Below, piece after piece: positions 56,906-64,000 of a stretch of DNA of 64,000 nucleotides. Numbering within the stretch: position 1 is the first letter of the stretch; each line of letters begins with the position of its first letter. The position numbers were made by a program, and so were the translations under genes. The DNA comes from an uncultured Bacteroides sp. (GTDB lineage Bacteria; Bacteroidota; Bacteroidia; Chitinophagales; Chitinophagaceae), in NCBI GenBank assembly GCA_902168085.1, contig CABHOP010000030.1, positions 1 to 64,000 on the forward strand, read 5' to 3'. The notes under the pieces are model-generated. The model searched no databases. It saw nothing but the letters and a program-made list of their open reading frames with translations, and was not told the DNA's origin.

Positions 56906-57808
56906 TTATACTTTTTGTTTCTTGCCGATGCCGAAGTTGACGAGGTACACACCACTGAAAATAAGGGCAGTGGCCAGTAGTTTTATCCAGGTCAGGTCTT
57001 CGCCAATAACGATGACAGAGATAACAGCTGCGAATATAGGCTGTAAATAGATATACGCCCCTGCCGTAGATGGGCTAAGGTGGCGCAGGGCATAAATGTT
57101 CCACAGGTAGGTGAAGAAGGTGGTGCAGATAACGATGAACGCCACGGCGAGGTAATCGGTGATTTTGAACAGCGACCAATCGATAGCACGGAATTGCGAC
57201 CAGCCAAATGGCAGCACAAACAGGAAACCAAAGAAGAACACCCAACGGACGACAATGATGGGACGGTAGCGCTGCATCAGTGGTTTTATCATGACGAGGT
57301 AGATAGCATAGGAGGCTGCATTGAGGAATACAAAAAAATCGCCCATGGCGGAACTACCCGTCATGGTTATTTCCTTGCCCGCACTCATCAGCAGGAAGGC
57401 GCCGCCGATACCCATCAGCAGGCCAATGGCTTTTTCGGTTTTAATGCGCTCGCGAAGTACGAACAGGGCAATGACCGTTATCAGCAAAGGGGTGCTCATC
57501 ATAATGAGCGAAGCGTGTATGGGATAGGTAAGATTCAGCCCCAGGAAAAACAGCATCTGGTTGAGTGCCACACCAAACAGGCCGCCGAGTACCAATGTGA
57601 GCCAGTCTTTCTTCTCGATCTTAGCACGAAACCGGCTACCACCTGCAAAGCTGAGCCAGAATAGCAGCATCGTTACGCTGACACGGATGAAGATAAAACC
57701 GAGTGGTTCTATCAGGCGGGGCATAATGTGCTTGGCCACTGTAAAGCCGGCCCCGTAAAACAAATTGGCACCTAATAACGCCAGATGCGCCTTAACACGT
57801 TCATTCAC
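56906..57808 (-). CDS. EamA/DMT-family transporter
   Basis: A 300-residue inner-membrane protein with ten predicted helices in two EamA repeats (about 6-140 and 155-292). Markers are NLFYGAGFTVAKHIMP in the first helix and GAYIYLQPIFAAVISVIVIGEDLTW near the end. Such transporters move amino acids, purines or other metabolites outward; the substrate is unknown. The start is a GTG at 57808 (VNERVKAHLALLGAN); a -7 box ends only 5 nt before it. Confidence 0.92.
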   Translation of the reverse strand: MNERVKAHLALLGANLFYGAGFTVAKHIMPRLIEPLGFIFIRVSVTMLLFWLSFAGGSRFRAKIEKKDWLTLVLGGLFGVALNQMLFFLGLNLTYPIHASLIMMSTPLLITVIALFVLRERIKTEKAIGLLMGIGGAFLLMSAGKEITMTGSSAMGDFFVFLNAASYAIYLVMIKPLMQRYRPIIVVRWVFFFGFLFVLPFGWSQFRAIDWSLFKITDYLAVAFIVICTTFFTYLWNIYALRHLSPSTAGAYIYLQPIFAAVISVIVIGEDLTWIKLLATALIFSGVYLVNFGIGKKQKV

Positions 57809-57813
57809 GGGCG

Positions 57814-57821
57814 CAAAGGTA
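57814..57821 (-). promoter_or_regulatory. -7 promoter box TACCTTTG
   Basis: An exact match on the minus strand, 5 nt before the GTG start of the EamA gene; it predicts a leaderless mRNA. Confidence 0.55.
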
Positions 57822-57853
57822 AGACCCCAATCCCTAAAGGGGCTTTTCTATTA

Positions 57854-58921
57854 TTATAATTTTTGAAGCCAGTTTTCCAGCACAGCCTTGTATTGATATT
57901 GGGCATTGGCAAGCGGTAGTTTATGAAAAGGGAATGTTTCTGCGCCTTTTAATGCAGCAAGCAGTTTGAGCCCCTTTTGCGGGGCATAATAAAACACCCC
58001 TTCTTTATGTAGATGCCTGCCGAGAAATTCCTGTTCCGTTTGCCCGGGGGTTGGAACAAGAATGGCTTTTTTATTGAGCACTACCAGGTCCATAAGCGTA
58101 GAATAACCGCTACGGCATACCACCATATTAGCGGCCGCTATCAACGGTTGCAATACTTCTTTGGTAATACGCTTGTGGTAGGTGATGTTTGCAGGTATTG
58201 TGCCCTTGTCGGTTACCTTATCGCTGCCTTCTACAAATACTACCTTTCCCTTGTATTGCTGCACCTGCTGCCAAAGCATATCGGCCAGTAAAGTGCGTTG
58301 CGGTTCCGGGCCGGAAAGGAGTATCAGTAAATGTTGTTCAGATACCGGCATCGATTCTACCTGAGATAATAAACCGATATACTGTGCATTGGCGGGCATT
58401 ACATTGGGATGCGCCAACTTACCTGCAAGGTTAGGCGTGCCGGGTACATCTACCACCCAGCAATCCTTAAACCGTTCCAGCTGTTTATAATGTACCCGTT
58501 TCAGCAGGTTATCTGCAAAAGGGCCCATGCCGCTTTGTGCCAGCACCTGGTGGGTCATGATAACGGAAGGTATAGACGGGTGATATAAGCCATACCTATT
58601 ATCAGAAATAATACCATTTATCTGCAATGCTTCGGCCTGTTGTTGTACCCATTGATGCTCGTAACGGATGGTTTTAAGCAGGCCGGGCAATTGCGCAAAG
58701 AGTTTGGCCATAAAGCCACCCCCTTTTTTGCTGTATTCTACATTGTAGCCTTCCAGATGGATTGTTTCTATAGTCGGAAAGGTTTTAACGATATATTGGC
58801 ACTGCCAGTCGTTACCGGCGAAAATGGCCGTATGGCCGATGCTTCGAAGGTGCTGAATAATAGGCACACAACGGGTGGTATGACCCAGTCCCCAGTCGAG
58901 CGGGGCTACTAATATGCGCAT
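57854..58921 (-). CDS. GT28/MurG-like glycosyltransferase
   Basis: A 355-residue GT-B glycosyltransferase. The N-terminus MRILVAPLDWGLGHTTRC has the G-x-G-H-x-x-R acceptor loop of MurG and monogalactosyldiacylglycerol-type enzymes; the C-terminal donor domain has LLSGPEPQR, then MVVCRSGYSTLMDLV and VPTPGQTEQEFLG, where the S-G-x-S and the P-x-x-x-Q-x-x motif hold the nucleotide sugar. The acceptor, a lipid or a wall precursor, is unknown. It lies 45 nt before the EamA gene start on the same strand. Confidence 0.87.
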   Translation of the reverse strand: MRILVAPLDWGLGHTTRCVPIIQHLRSIGHTAIFAGNDWQCQYIVKTFPTIETIHLEGYNVEYSKKGGGFMAKLFAQLPGLLKTIRYEHQWVQQQAEALQINGIISDNRYGLYHPSIPSVIMTHQVLAQSGMGPFADNLLKRVHYKQLERFKDCWVVDVPGTPNLAGKLAHPNVMPANAQYIGLLSQVESMPVSEQHLLILLSGPEPQRTLLADMLWQQVQQYKGKVVFVEGSDKVTDKGTIPANITYHKRITKEVLQPLIAAANMVVCRSGYSTLMDLVVLNKKAILVPTPGQTEQEFLGRHLHKEGVFYYAPQKGLKLLAALKGAETFPFHKLPLANAQYQYKAVLENWLQKL

Positions 58922-58953
58922 TGATTTTTGGATAGCCGTAATACTTAACTTTA

Positions 58954-58961
58954 CAAAAGTA
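58954..58961 (-). promoter_or_regulatory. -7 promoter box TACTTTTG
   Basis: An exact match on the minus strand, 32 nt before the glycosyltransferase start. Confidence 0.45.
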
Positions 58962-58975
58962 GATGTACCTACCTG

Positions 58976-59119
58976 ATGAAAGGGAACAAGTTAATAACAG
59001 GATTGTTAATATTATTTGCGGGCATGATTTTGCTTGAAAGTTGTGCAAGCAGCAGCAAAGGTTGCGGTTGTGGTTCTGACCTTAACAGGGTATATAAAAC
59101 ACCAAAACGTTATCGATAA
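58976..59119 (+). CDS. 47-residue cysteine-rich lipoprotein
   Basis: A short frame starting at ATG 58976. MKGNKLITGLLILFAGMILLESC is a good lipoprotein signal peptide (lipobox LESC, C23). The mature peptide of 25 residues has S-S-S-K-G-C-G-C-G-S and a basic end (YKTPKRYR). Peptides of this design occur in Bacteroidota but have no known role. It is divergent from the glycosyltransferase gene, with overlapping upstream regions. Confidence 0.6.
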   Translation: MKGNKLITGLLILFAGMILLESCASSSKGCGCGSDLNRVYKTPKRYR

Positions 59120-59432
59120 AAACCTGCGGTTATGATGGGCGGTCAAGATAAAGTATGGATACACTATCGAAAAGATATCATAGCAGCCGATGTGTCATCA
59201 GCCATATTCCTTTCCTCATACCTGCGCCATGGGGCCATACATCGTTTGTACATTCCCTGCCTTGAGGTAATAGATTTACAGAGATACAAAGTAGTGAAAC
59301 AAGCTGTGAAGGTGAAAGTATGCCTTATAGACCGCATGCATATCCCGTTTGTATTTGCAGTTTGTAAAAATTAACCTGCAACCTTTTCCTAACACCTGCC
59401 TGCCATAGCCTTACCAACCCAGCATATGCTTA
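59120..59432. other. Intergenic region with one doubtful 80-codon frame
   Basis: Between the small lipoprotein and tatA no secure gene is seen. A frame at 59132-59374 (+) would encode 80 residues beginning MMGGQDKVWIHYRKD, but its composition (many His, Tyr, Ile and Cys) looks like chance. The minus strand has a similar doubtful frame. No hairpin terminator was noted. Confidence 0.4.
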
Positions 59433-59609
59433 TTACTGTTGCGGCTTGTCTTCGTTTTCTTTGCCTTCCTTGGCGTCTTTGAATTCCTTCACACTTTTGC
59501 CCAAACCTTTGGCCAGGCCCGGCAGCTTTTTAGCGCCGAAGAAGAAAACAACGATGAGTAAGATGATCAGGATCTCGCCCCAACCGGGTATGGATAAAAA
59601 TTGATGCAT
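59433..59609 (-). CDS. tatA: Twin-arginine translocase subunit TatA/E family
   Basis: A 58-residue membrane protein from ATG 59609 (MHQFLSIPGWGEILIILLIV); the longer frame to 59669 adds an unlikely extension. It has the short periplasmic N-terminus, one helix (about 8-24) ending in FFFGAKKLPGLAKGLG, then an amphipathic helix and an acidic/basic tail (KEFKDAKEGKENEDKPQQ). The FGxKKLP hinge is diagnostic. It forms the pore of the Tat pathway, which exports folded proteins. The divergent neighbour is a protein with a Tat-type signal. tatC is elsewhere. Confidence 0.93.
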   Translation of the reverse strand: MHQFLSIPGWGEILIILLIVVFFFGAKKLPGLAKGLGKSVKEFKDAKEGKENEDKPQQ

Positions 59610-59848
59610 ATGCTCTTTTTTATGACAAAAGGACGGCAATTCCCCTTTTGTATGCGAAAGTACATTCAATTTTCAAGCCCTGGAGGTATAAAACAACTAA
59701 AAAATTATATCGCGGGCTGTGAAAAACAGATTGTATATATTAGATTTACTAACCGCATTGGCATCTTGCGTTTGTTTTTGAAAAAAAACAGCCTAAGGTG
59801 GCATGCCGTATCATTTGCAAAAGCACATACTATTTCTAAAAGCTACTT

Positions 59849-60538
59849 ATGAAAGACATAATGAAGCAAGGCGCCGAAACGACTGAGAATGGTGGCGTAT
59901 CGCGCAGGAAGTTTCTGAATTATGCAGGCGCGCTGGCAGGTGCCGGTTTGCTGATAGCATCCTGCTCTAAAGACCCAGATCCTGTGCCATCTACCGGTGA
60001 TGCCCTGAACCTGGGTAGCAATGATGAAGGGCTTTTGAACTATGCCTACCTGCTGCAGCAACTGGAAGCCGCGTTTTACACAGAAGCATTGAAACGCAAA
60101 TTTGTGGGCATGACGCATACGGAGATTGGTATTTTTACCGCTATACGCGACCAGGAACTGGCGCACCGCGAGATACTGAAGAACCACCTGGGCACTGCAG
60201 CCATACCAACACTTGAAACAGATTTCAGCTCTATAGATTTTAACGAGAAAAACAGTGTGTATGCTAAAGCCAAACAGTTTGAAGAGATGGCTGTAGCAGG
60301 GCTAAATGGCATTTGCAAACTGCTGATAGCAGTAGAACACCTGGTATTGCTGAGCAAGATAACCGCAGTGGATGCACGCCACTCATCACTCATCAATGAT
60401 TTCGTTTATTTCGGAAGCTTTTCGGAAAAGGCAGATACCAATGGTATGGAAGTGCCGCAAGACCCGCAAAGCTCATTGGATGTAACCAGAAAATTCTTCA
60501 AAAGGGAGATCAGCGGTATCTATTTACCTAAATACTAA
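59849..60538 (+). CDS. Tat-type lipoprotein with ferritin-like domain
   Basis: A 229-residue protein. The N-terminus carries the twin-arginine motif SRRKFLNYAG (18-27), a hydrophobic core and the lipobox LIASC, with the lipidated cysteine near 39. Residues about 60-170 form a four-helix ferritin-like domain (PF13668 type): LEAAFYTEAL, then the E-x-x-H pair in RDQELAHREIL, then helices with FEEMAVAGLNG and LLIAVEHLVLL. Metal binding is plausible but unproven. The second ferritin-like gene starts 11 nt after its stop, so they are one operon, divergent from tatA. The ATG at 59849 and a second Met at residue 5 are both possible starts. Confidence 0.85.
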   Translation: MKDIMKQGAETTENGGVSRRKFLNYAGALAGAGLLIASCSKDPDPVPSTGDALNLGSNDEGLLNYAYLLQQLEAAFYTEALKRKFVGMTHTEIGIFTAIRDQELAHREILKNHLGTAAIPTLETDFSSIDFNEKNSVYAKAKQFEEMAVAGLNGICKLLIAVEHLVLLSKITAVDARHSSLINDFVYFGSFSEKADTNGMEVPQDPQSSLDVTRKFFKREISGIYLPKY

Positions 60539-60549
60539 AAAGGCAGCAA

Positions 60550-61365
60550 ATGAAATTCGCACATATACTTAACGAACTGGGTAATACAAACCCTGAAACA
60601 TTTGAAAAAACCGAAGGCCGCCGCAGCATCCTGAAAAGCTTTGGCAGTAAGCTGGCGCTGGCTGTTGTGCCATTGGCCGCATCTTCCGTATTTAATAAAG
60701 CACAAGCCAAAACAACGGATATCCTTGCTGAGGCTATCGTATTTGCATTAGGGATTAGCTATATGCAGGCGGCCTACATCAGGGAAGGGCTGGCAGCTAC
60801 GGGGTTGATACCCGCGGATGCGAAAGGCGACTTCCAGAAAATGCTGGACCAGAAAGACAAGCACATAGCTTACTGGATATATTACCTGACTAAAACAAAT
60901 AATACGGTACCAACGGTTCCTACATACGACTTTAAGGCAAAGAATGCCTTGCCGGATGTATTTACCAATTACGCTACTTATTTGACATTGGCACATGCAC
61001 TGGAAGATGTAGGTGTACGTATGTACCAGACATCGATAAAGAACCTGCTGACCAATAAGGCCTTTCGCAGCGATGCTGTGAACATGATGACCACCATAGC
61101 CCGCCACGCAGCGCACGTGCGCCTGCTGCGCCGTAACCTGGGAGGTTCAGACATCATGCCATGGATAACCGGGACCAATGCATATAGCATAGTGGGTGAG
61201 ATACAGAAAGCATACCAGGGAGAAGACAACACCATGCAGTCAAAAAGCAATGCGGAAGGTGTCAATGGCTTCGCGATATCTTTTGATGCAGCTACGGCAG
61301 CTTTTGATGAGCCAATGGGTGTGGCAGATGCCAATGCGTTTATGTCGAAGTTTATAAAACCGTAA
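60550..61365 (+). CDS. Second ferritin-like secreted protein
   Basis: A 271-residue protein. The N-terminus contains GRRSILKSFGSKLALAVVPLAAS (split here by a hydrophobic core), a Tat-like signal with an RR pair at 24-25, and a cleavage site near KAQA. The mature part is helical (ferritin-like, PF13668 type), with KDKHIAYWIYYL and ARHAAHVRLLRRNLG holding candidate metal-ligand histidines. It is co-transcribed with the preceding ferritin-like lipoprotein (11-nt gap); the two are diverged paralogues and probably work together at the cell envelope. Biochemical role unknown. Confidence 0.82.
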   Translation: MKFAHILNELGNTNPETFEKTEGRRSILKSFGSKLALAVVPLAASSVFNKAQAKTTDILAEAIVFALGISYMQAAYIREGLAATGLIPADAKGDFQKMLDQKDKHIAYWIYYLTKTNNTVPTVPTYDFKAKNALPDVFTNYATYLTLAHALEDVGVRMYQTSIKNLLTNKAFRSDAVNMMTTIARHAAHVRLLRRNLGGSDIMPWITGTNAYSIVGEIQKAYQGEDNTMQSKSNAEGVNGFAISFDAATAAFDEPMGVADANAFMSKFIKP

Positions 61366-61390
61366 AAGGAACGATATACAAATTTTATAG

Positions 61391-61417
61391 GCAGGGCTAA
61401 AATGGTCCTGCTTTTTT
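61391..61417. terminator. Terminator between convergent ferritin-like and priA genes
   Basis: GCAGG and CCTGC arms (61391-61395 with 61407-61411) with a T run; the priA stop codon lies at its edge. Confidence 0.7.
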
Positions 61418-63899
61418 ATGATACAGGGTCTATATCAAATATTATTTGCAGGCTGTTATTGCCTTTGATGCCGGTGATGTATTGTTTCTGTTGTTTCAGG
61501 AATGTTTTTACCTGTTCCAGTGTGCGGCTATCGCGCGGGCACTTTATCCATACCTCTTGTATATACAGGTTTTTGATGCGCGATACCAATGCAGGTACGG
61601 GCCCCTGTACATGGATGGCCTCTACCTGCTGCAATGCCGTAACCAGTTGCGTGGCGGCTTCTATAGCTTTGGGCTCATCCTTGTGTTTGAAAGTTATTTT
61701 AATAAGCCTGCTGAAAGGCGGGTAGGAGAAATATTCGCGATAGCGTATCTCGTTCTCATAAAAAGCTTCTACATCGTGCTGCTGTACCCATTGCAGTGCT
61801 GGATGCTGCAAGTTATGGCCTTGTATCAATACTCTACCTGCACCATCGGCCCTCCCCGCGCGGCCACTTACCTGCTCCATCAGTTGAAAGGCACGCTCGT
61901 TGACACGGAAATCGGGATAGCTTAATAAGCTATCTGCACTGAGAATGCCTACGAGGGATACAGATGCAAAGTCGAGCCCTTTTACTACCATCTGGGTGCC
62001 TATCAGGATGTCTATTTTTTGTTTCTCCAATTGTTCCATCAGTTGGCTGAAACTTTGCTTGCCACGCATGCTATCTACATCCATACGGGCGGTGCGTGCC
62101 TGCGGGAAAAGCTGCTGTATTTCCTCCTCTATCTTTTCGGTACCAAAGGTTTTGCTTTGTATGCGATTGCTGCCACAGGAGGGGCAGGTATGCACAATAG
62201 CAGACTTTTGTCCGCAATAGTGGCAATGCAGTTTATCGGTGCTTTTGTGATAAGTGAGCGATACCGCGCAATTTTTGCACTGCGGCACCCAGCCACACAT
62301 CGTGCAAAGCTGGAAAGGAGCGTAGCCCCGCCGATTCTGGAATAGAATAACCTGCTTTTTCTTTGCCAGCTCTTCGGATATGGCTAAGTATAATTCAGGT
62401 GTTATCAAACGGATGCCCTGCTTGCGATACTGTTCTAGCGAGGCTGCATTTACCAGCTCGATAGCAGGCATTTTAACACCCATGTATCTTTCCGCCAGTT
62501 GCACGAAGGCATATTTACCTTGTTTGGCATTGTACAGGCTTTCAACAGAAGGTGTAGCAGAACCGAGTATCACTTTAGACTTATGCAATGCAGCGAGGTA
62601 GATAGCCGCATCGCGGGCATGAAAACGCGGGGCAGGGTCTTTCTGCTTGTAAGACATATCGTGCTCCTCATCTACAATGATAAGGCCTAAATGATTGTAT
62701 GGCAACCATAACGCTGAGCGTGGGCCTATTACCACTTTGTATTTTCCCTGCCTTACTTTTTCCCATATCTCTACGCGTTCGTTATTACTAAAACGGGAAT
62801 GATATACGCCCAATTCTTCGCCAAAATAAGCATACAGCCTGTTTACCAATTGCGTGGTAAGTGCTATTTCCGGCAGCATGAATAAAGCCTGCTTGCCGGC
62901 TGCTATACACTCTTTTATTTTATGAATATAGAGCAGTGTTTTACCACTGCCGGTAACGCCCTGCAGCAAGGCTACATCTTTTTCCTCCAGCCCCTTTTCA
63001 AGGGCAGCATATGCCTGTTGCTGTGCGGGGGTGAATTCAATTTCTTTTATTTCCTGCGTGCCTGAAAATGCCAACCGGTCTACAGCTACTTCTTTGATAT
63101 GGAAAATGCCCTTTTCAGCAAGGGATTTTACCTGCGTAGCGGTTGCGCCACTACGTTCCAGCAATTCCTGCTGGCGCACCACTTTATTTTTGATAGATAG
63201 CTCTGTATAAGCCATCAGCACATCTAATTGCTTGGGGGCGCGTGCCAGCTCATCGAAAAGGCGGTGCATGGCTTCATCACCTGTATATGCCTGCGATAAC
63301 TGCACAACTTTTTCTGTACGGGGGCGGTAGGCCGTTTCCAACTCATCATGTATCTGCACGGCCTGGTTTTCCAGCAACTCATTGATAACGCGGGTAAGAT
63401 ACCTGTTGCCAATCAATGAGCGCAATTCGCTGAGGGTCAGTTCACCGCGGTTTATTAATGCTTCGGCCGCAGGATAAGTGGCATCGCTCCATTCGTAGAG
63501 CACATCTTCCTGCCCTACCCATTGCAACCTGGTTTCGCCGGCCAGCTTCAGGTGTGCGGGCAGTGCAGATTGCATTACCTCGCCGGGGGCAGCTATATAA
63601 TATTGTGCTATCCACCGCCAGAAGGCCAGTTGTGTTTCATTTACAATAGGTTCTTCGTCAATGATATTGCGAATGGGTTTTACCTGGTAAGCTTCCGGTG
63701 CATCATTATGGGTGCGTTCAACTACGGCAGCGTACAATTTGTTCTTGCCCAGAGATACTTCTACACGCATACCGGGGCGCAGTGCATTCTGCATTTCGTG
63801 CGGAATGCCATATGTGAGTACCTGTGGCAGGTTGAGCGGTAATATAACATCTGCAAAGCGTGCAGCACCAGTATTTCTCTCTGCAAAAAGCGAAGACAT
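61416..63899 (-). CDS. priA: Primosomal replication restart helicase PriA
   Basis: PriA reloads the replisome at collapsed forks. The 827-residue protein has an N-terminal 3'-DNA-end-binding domain (about 15-110), a winged helix, the helicase core with Walker A GVTGSGKTLL (about 313-322) and DEEHD (motif II), and a zinc-binding insertion with paired cysteines (CTMCGWVPQCKNC, CHYCGQ and CPSCGS, about 530-575). GRAGRADGAGRV is helicase motif VI. Length is in the normal range. Confidence 0.96.
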   Translation of the reverse strand: MSSLFAERNTGAARFADVILPLNLPQVLTYGIPHEMQNALRPGMRVEVSLGKNKLYAAVVERTHNDAPEAYQVKPIRNIIDEEPIVNETQLAFWRWIAQYYIAAPGEVMQSALPAHLKLAGETRLQWVGQEDVLYEWSDATYPAAEALINRGELTLSELRSLIGNRYLTRVINELLENQAVQIHDELETAYRPRTEKVVQLSQAYTGDEAMHRLFDELARAPKQLDVLMAYTELSIKNKVVRQQELLERSGATATQVKSLAEKGIFHIKEVAVDRLAFSGTQEIKEIEFTPAQQQAYAALEKGLEEKDVALLQGVTGSGKTLLYIHKIKECIAAGKQALFMLPEIALTTQLVNRLYAYFGEELGVYHSRFSNNERVEIWEKVRQGKYKVVIGPRSALWLPYNHLGLIIVDEEHDMSYKQKDPAPRFHARDAAIYLAALHKSKVILGSATPSVESLYNAKQGKYAFVQLAERYMGVKMPAIELVNAASLEQYRKQGIRLITPELYLAISEELAKKKQVILFQNRRGYAPFQLCTMCGWVPQCKNCAVSLTYHKSTDKLHCHYCGQKSAIVHTCPSCGSNRIQSKTFGTEKIEEEIQQLFPQARTARMDVDSMRGKQSFSQLMEQLEKQKIDILIGTQMVVKGLDFASVSLVGILSADSLLSYPDFRVNERAFQLMEQVSGRAGRADGAGRVLIQGHNLQHPALQWVQQHDVEAFYENEIRYREYFSYPPFSRLIKITFKHKDEPKAIEAATQLVTALQQVEAIHVQGPVPALVSRIKNLYIQEVWIKCPRDSRTLEQVKTFLKQQKQYITGIKGNNSLQIIFDIDPVS

Positions 63900-63980
63900 A
63901 TTGCTGCAAGTTAGTTTATTACCGTTGTTTTAGCATAAGCCCTGCTATTCATCTCATATTACTAATCAAGCTAATTATCG

Positions 63981-63988
63981 TACCTTTG
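63981..63988 (+). promoter_or_regulatory. -7 promoter box TACCTTTG at the window edge
   Basis: An exact TAnnTTTG match, divergent from priA; the gene it would serve begins beyond the window. Confidence 0.45.
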
Positions 63989-64000
63989 CACATTAAACAA

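Noticed and set aside
59132-59374. 80-codon frame MMGGQDKVWIHYRKD...
   Set aside because: Composition looks like non-coding DNA, with no signal peptide, domain or promoter box; kept only as a note on the intergenic region.

Overview
The window comes from a member of the Bacteroidota, most likely an aerobic, soil or freshwater type close to the Chitinophagaceae (the family is an inference). Direct signs are secreted proteins ending in a type IX secretion (T9SS) sorting domain, many promoters with the Bacteroidota -7 box TAnnTTTG, almost no Shine-Dalgarno sites, lipoproteins with short lipoboxes, an alpha/beta-fused 2-oxoacid dehydrogenase E1, a GH3/beta-lactamase fusion, the futalosine menaquinone enzyme MqnC, and a 30-residue AURKAIP1/COX24-type ribosomal protein. 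No tRNA, rRNA, CRISPR array, phage or insertion sequence was recognised. Most of the window is ordinary chromosome with short operons and tight convergent gene ends.

Layout. 1-6 kb: a PLP trans-sulfuration enzyme, ruvB, then a leftward operon hddA-hddC-glycosyltransferase (GDP-heptose and glycan synthesis), a VanZ-like protein and gcvH. 6-14 kb: three tandem large secreted GEVED-domain adhesin-like proteins with T9SS tails; the last two share an exactly identical 1.39 kb 3' block. 14-18 kb: class II (B12) ribonucleotide reductase, with two DnaA-box-like sites upstream. 18-21 kb: a small lipoprotein, a frameshifted lipoprotein gene and a DUF4397 T9SS protein. 21-24 kb: a GreA-like small protein and an aldehyde dehydrogenase/RidA pair that fits the aminomuconate branch of tryptophan/kynurenine breakdown. 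24-34 kb: a lipoprotein, the E1 fusion, the NagZ/beta-lactamase fusion, mutL, a PaaE-type reductase and an Nfu Fe-S carrier. 34-46 kb: manC, an aminotransferase, a TSUP transporter, mqnC, a MerR regulator, a thioredoxin-like protein, hutH, a GT2 enzyme, a membrane patatin and heme A synthase. 46-50 kb: HU, a TPR protein, the bS22/mS38-like peptide and RNase E/G. 50-59 kb: a response regulator, mfd, an FMN reductase, a 3-hydroxyacyl-CoA dehydrogenase, an EamA transporter and a glycosyltransferase. 59-64 kb: tatA beside two ferritin-like secreted proteins (one a Tat-type lipoprotein), then priA.

The least explained signals are: (i) a shared leader module, a TATATTTGCTAT promoter followed by AACAAAACACAACA repeats, in front of both the aldehyde dehydrogenase/RidA genes and the 3-hydroxyacyl-CoA dehydrogenase gene; (ii) the pair of DnaA-box matches before nrdJ; (iii) the identical block in the GEVED paralogues; (iv) -7 boxes lying only 5-7 nt from start codons, implying leaderless mRNAs; and (v) the tatA/ferritin-like gene group. 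Coordinates are by eye. Where the longest open frame begins too early, the start given here is the corrected one.
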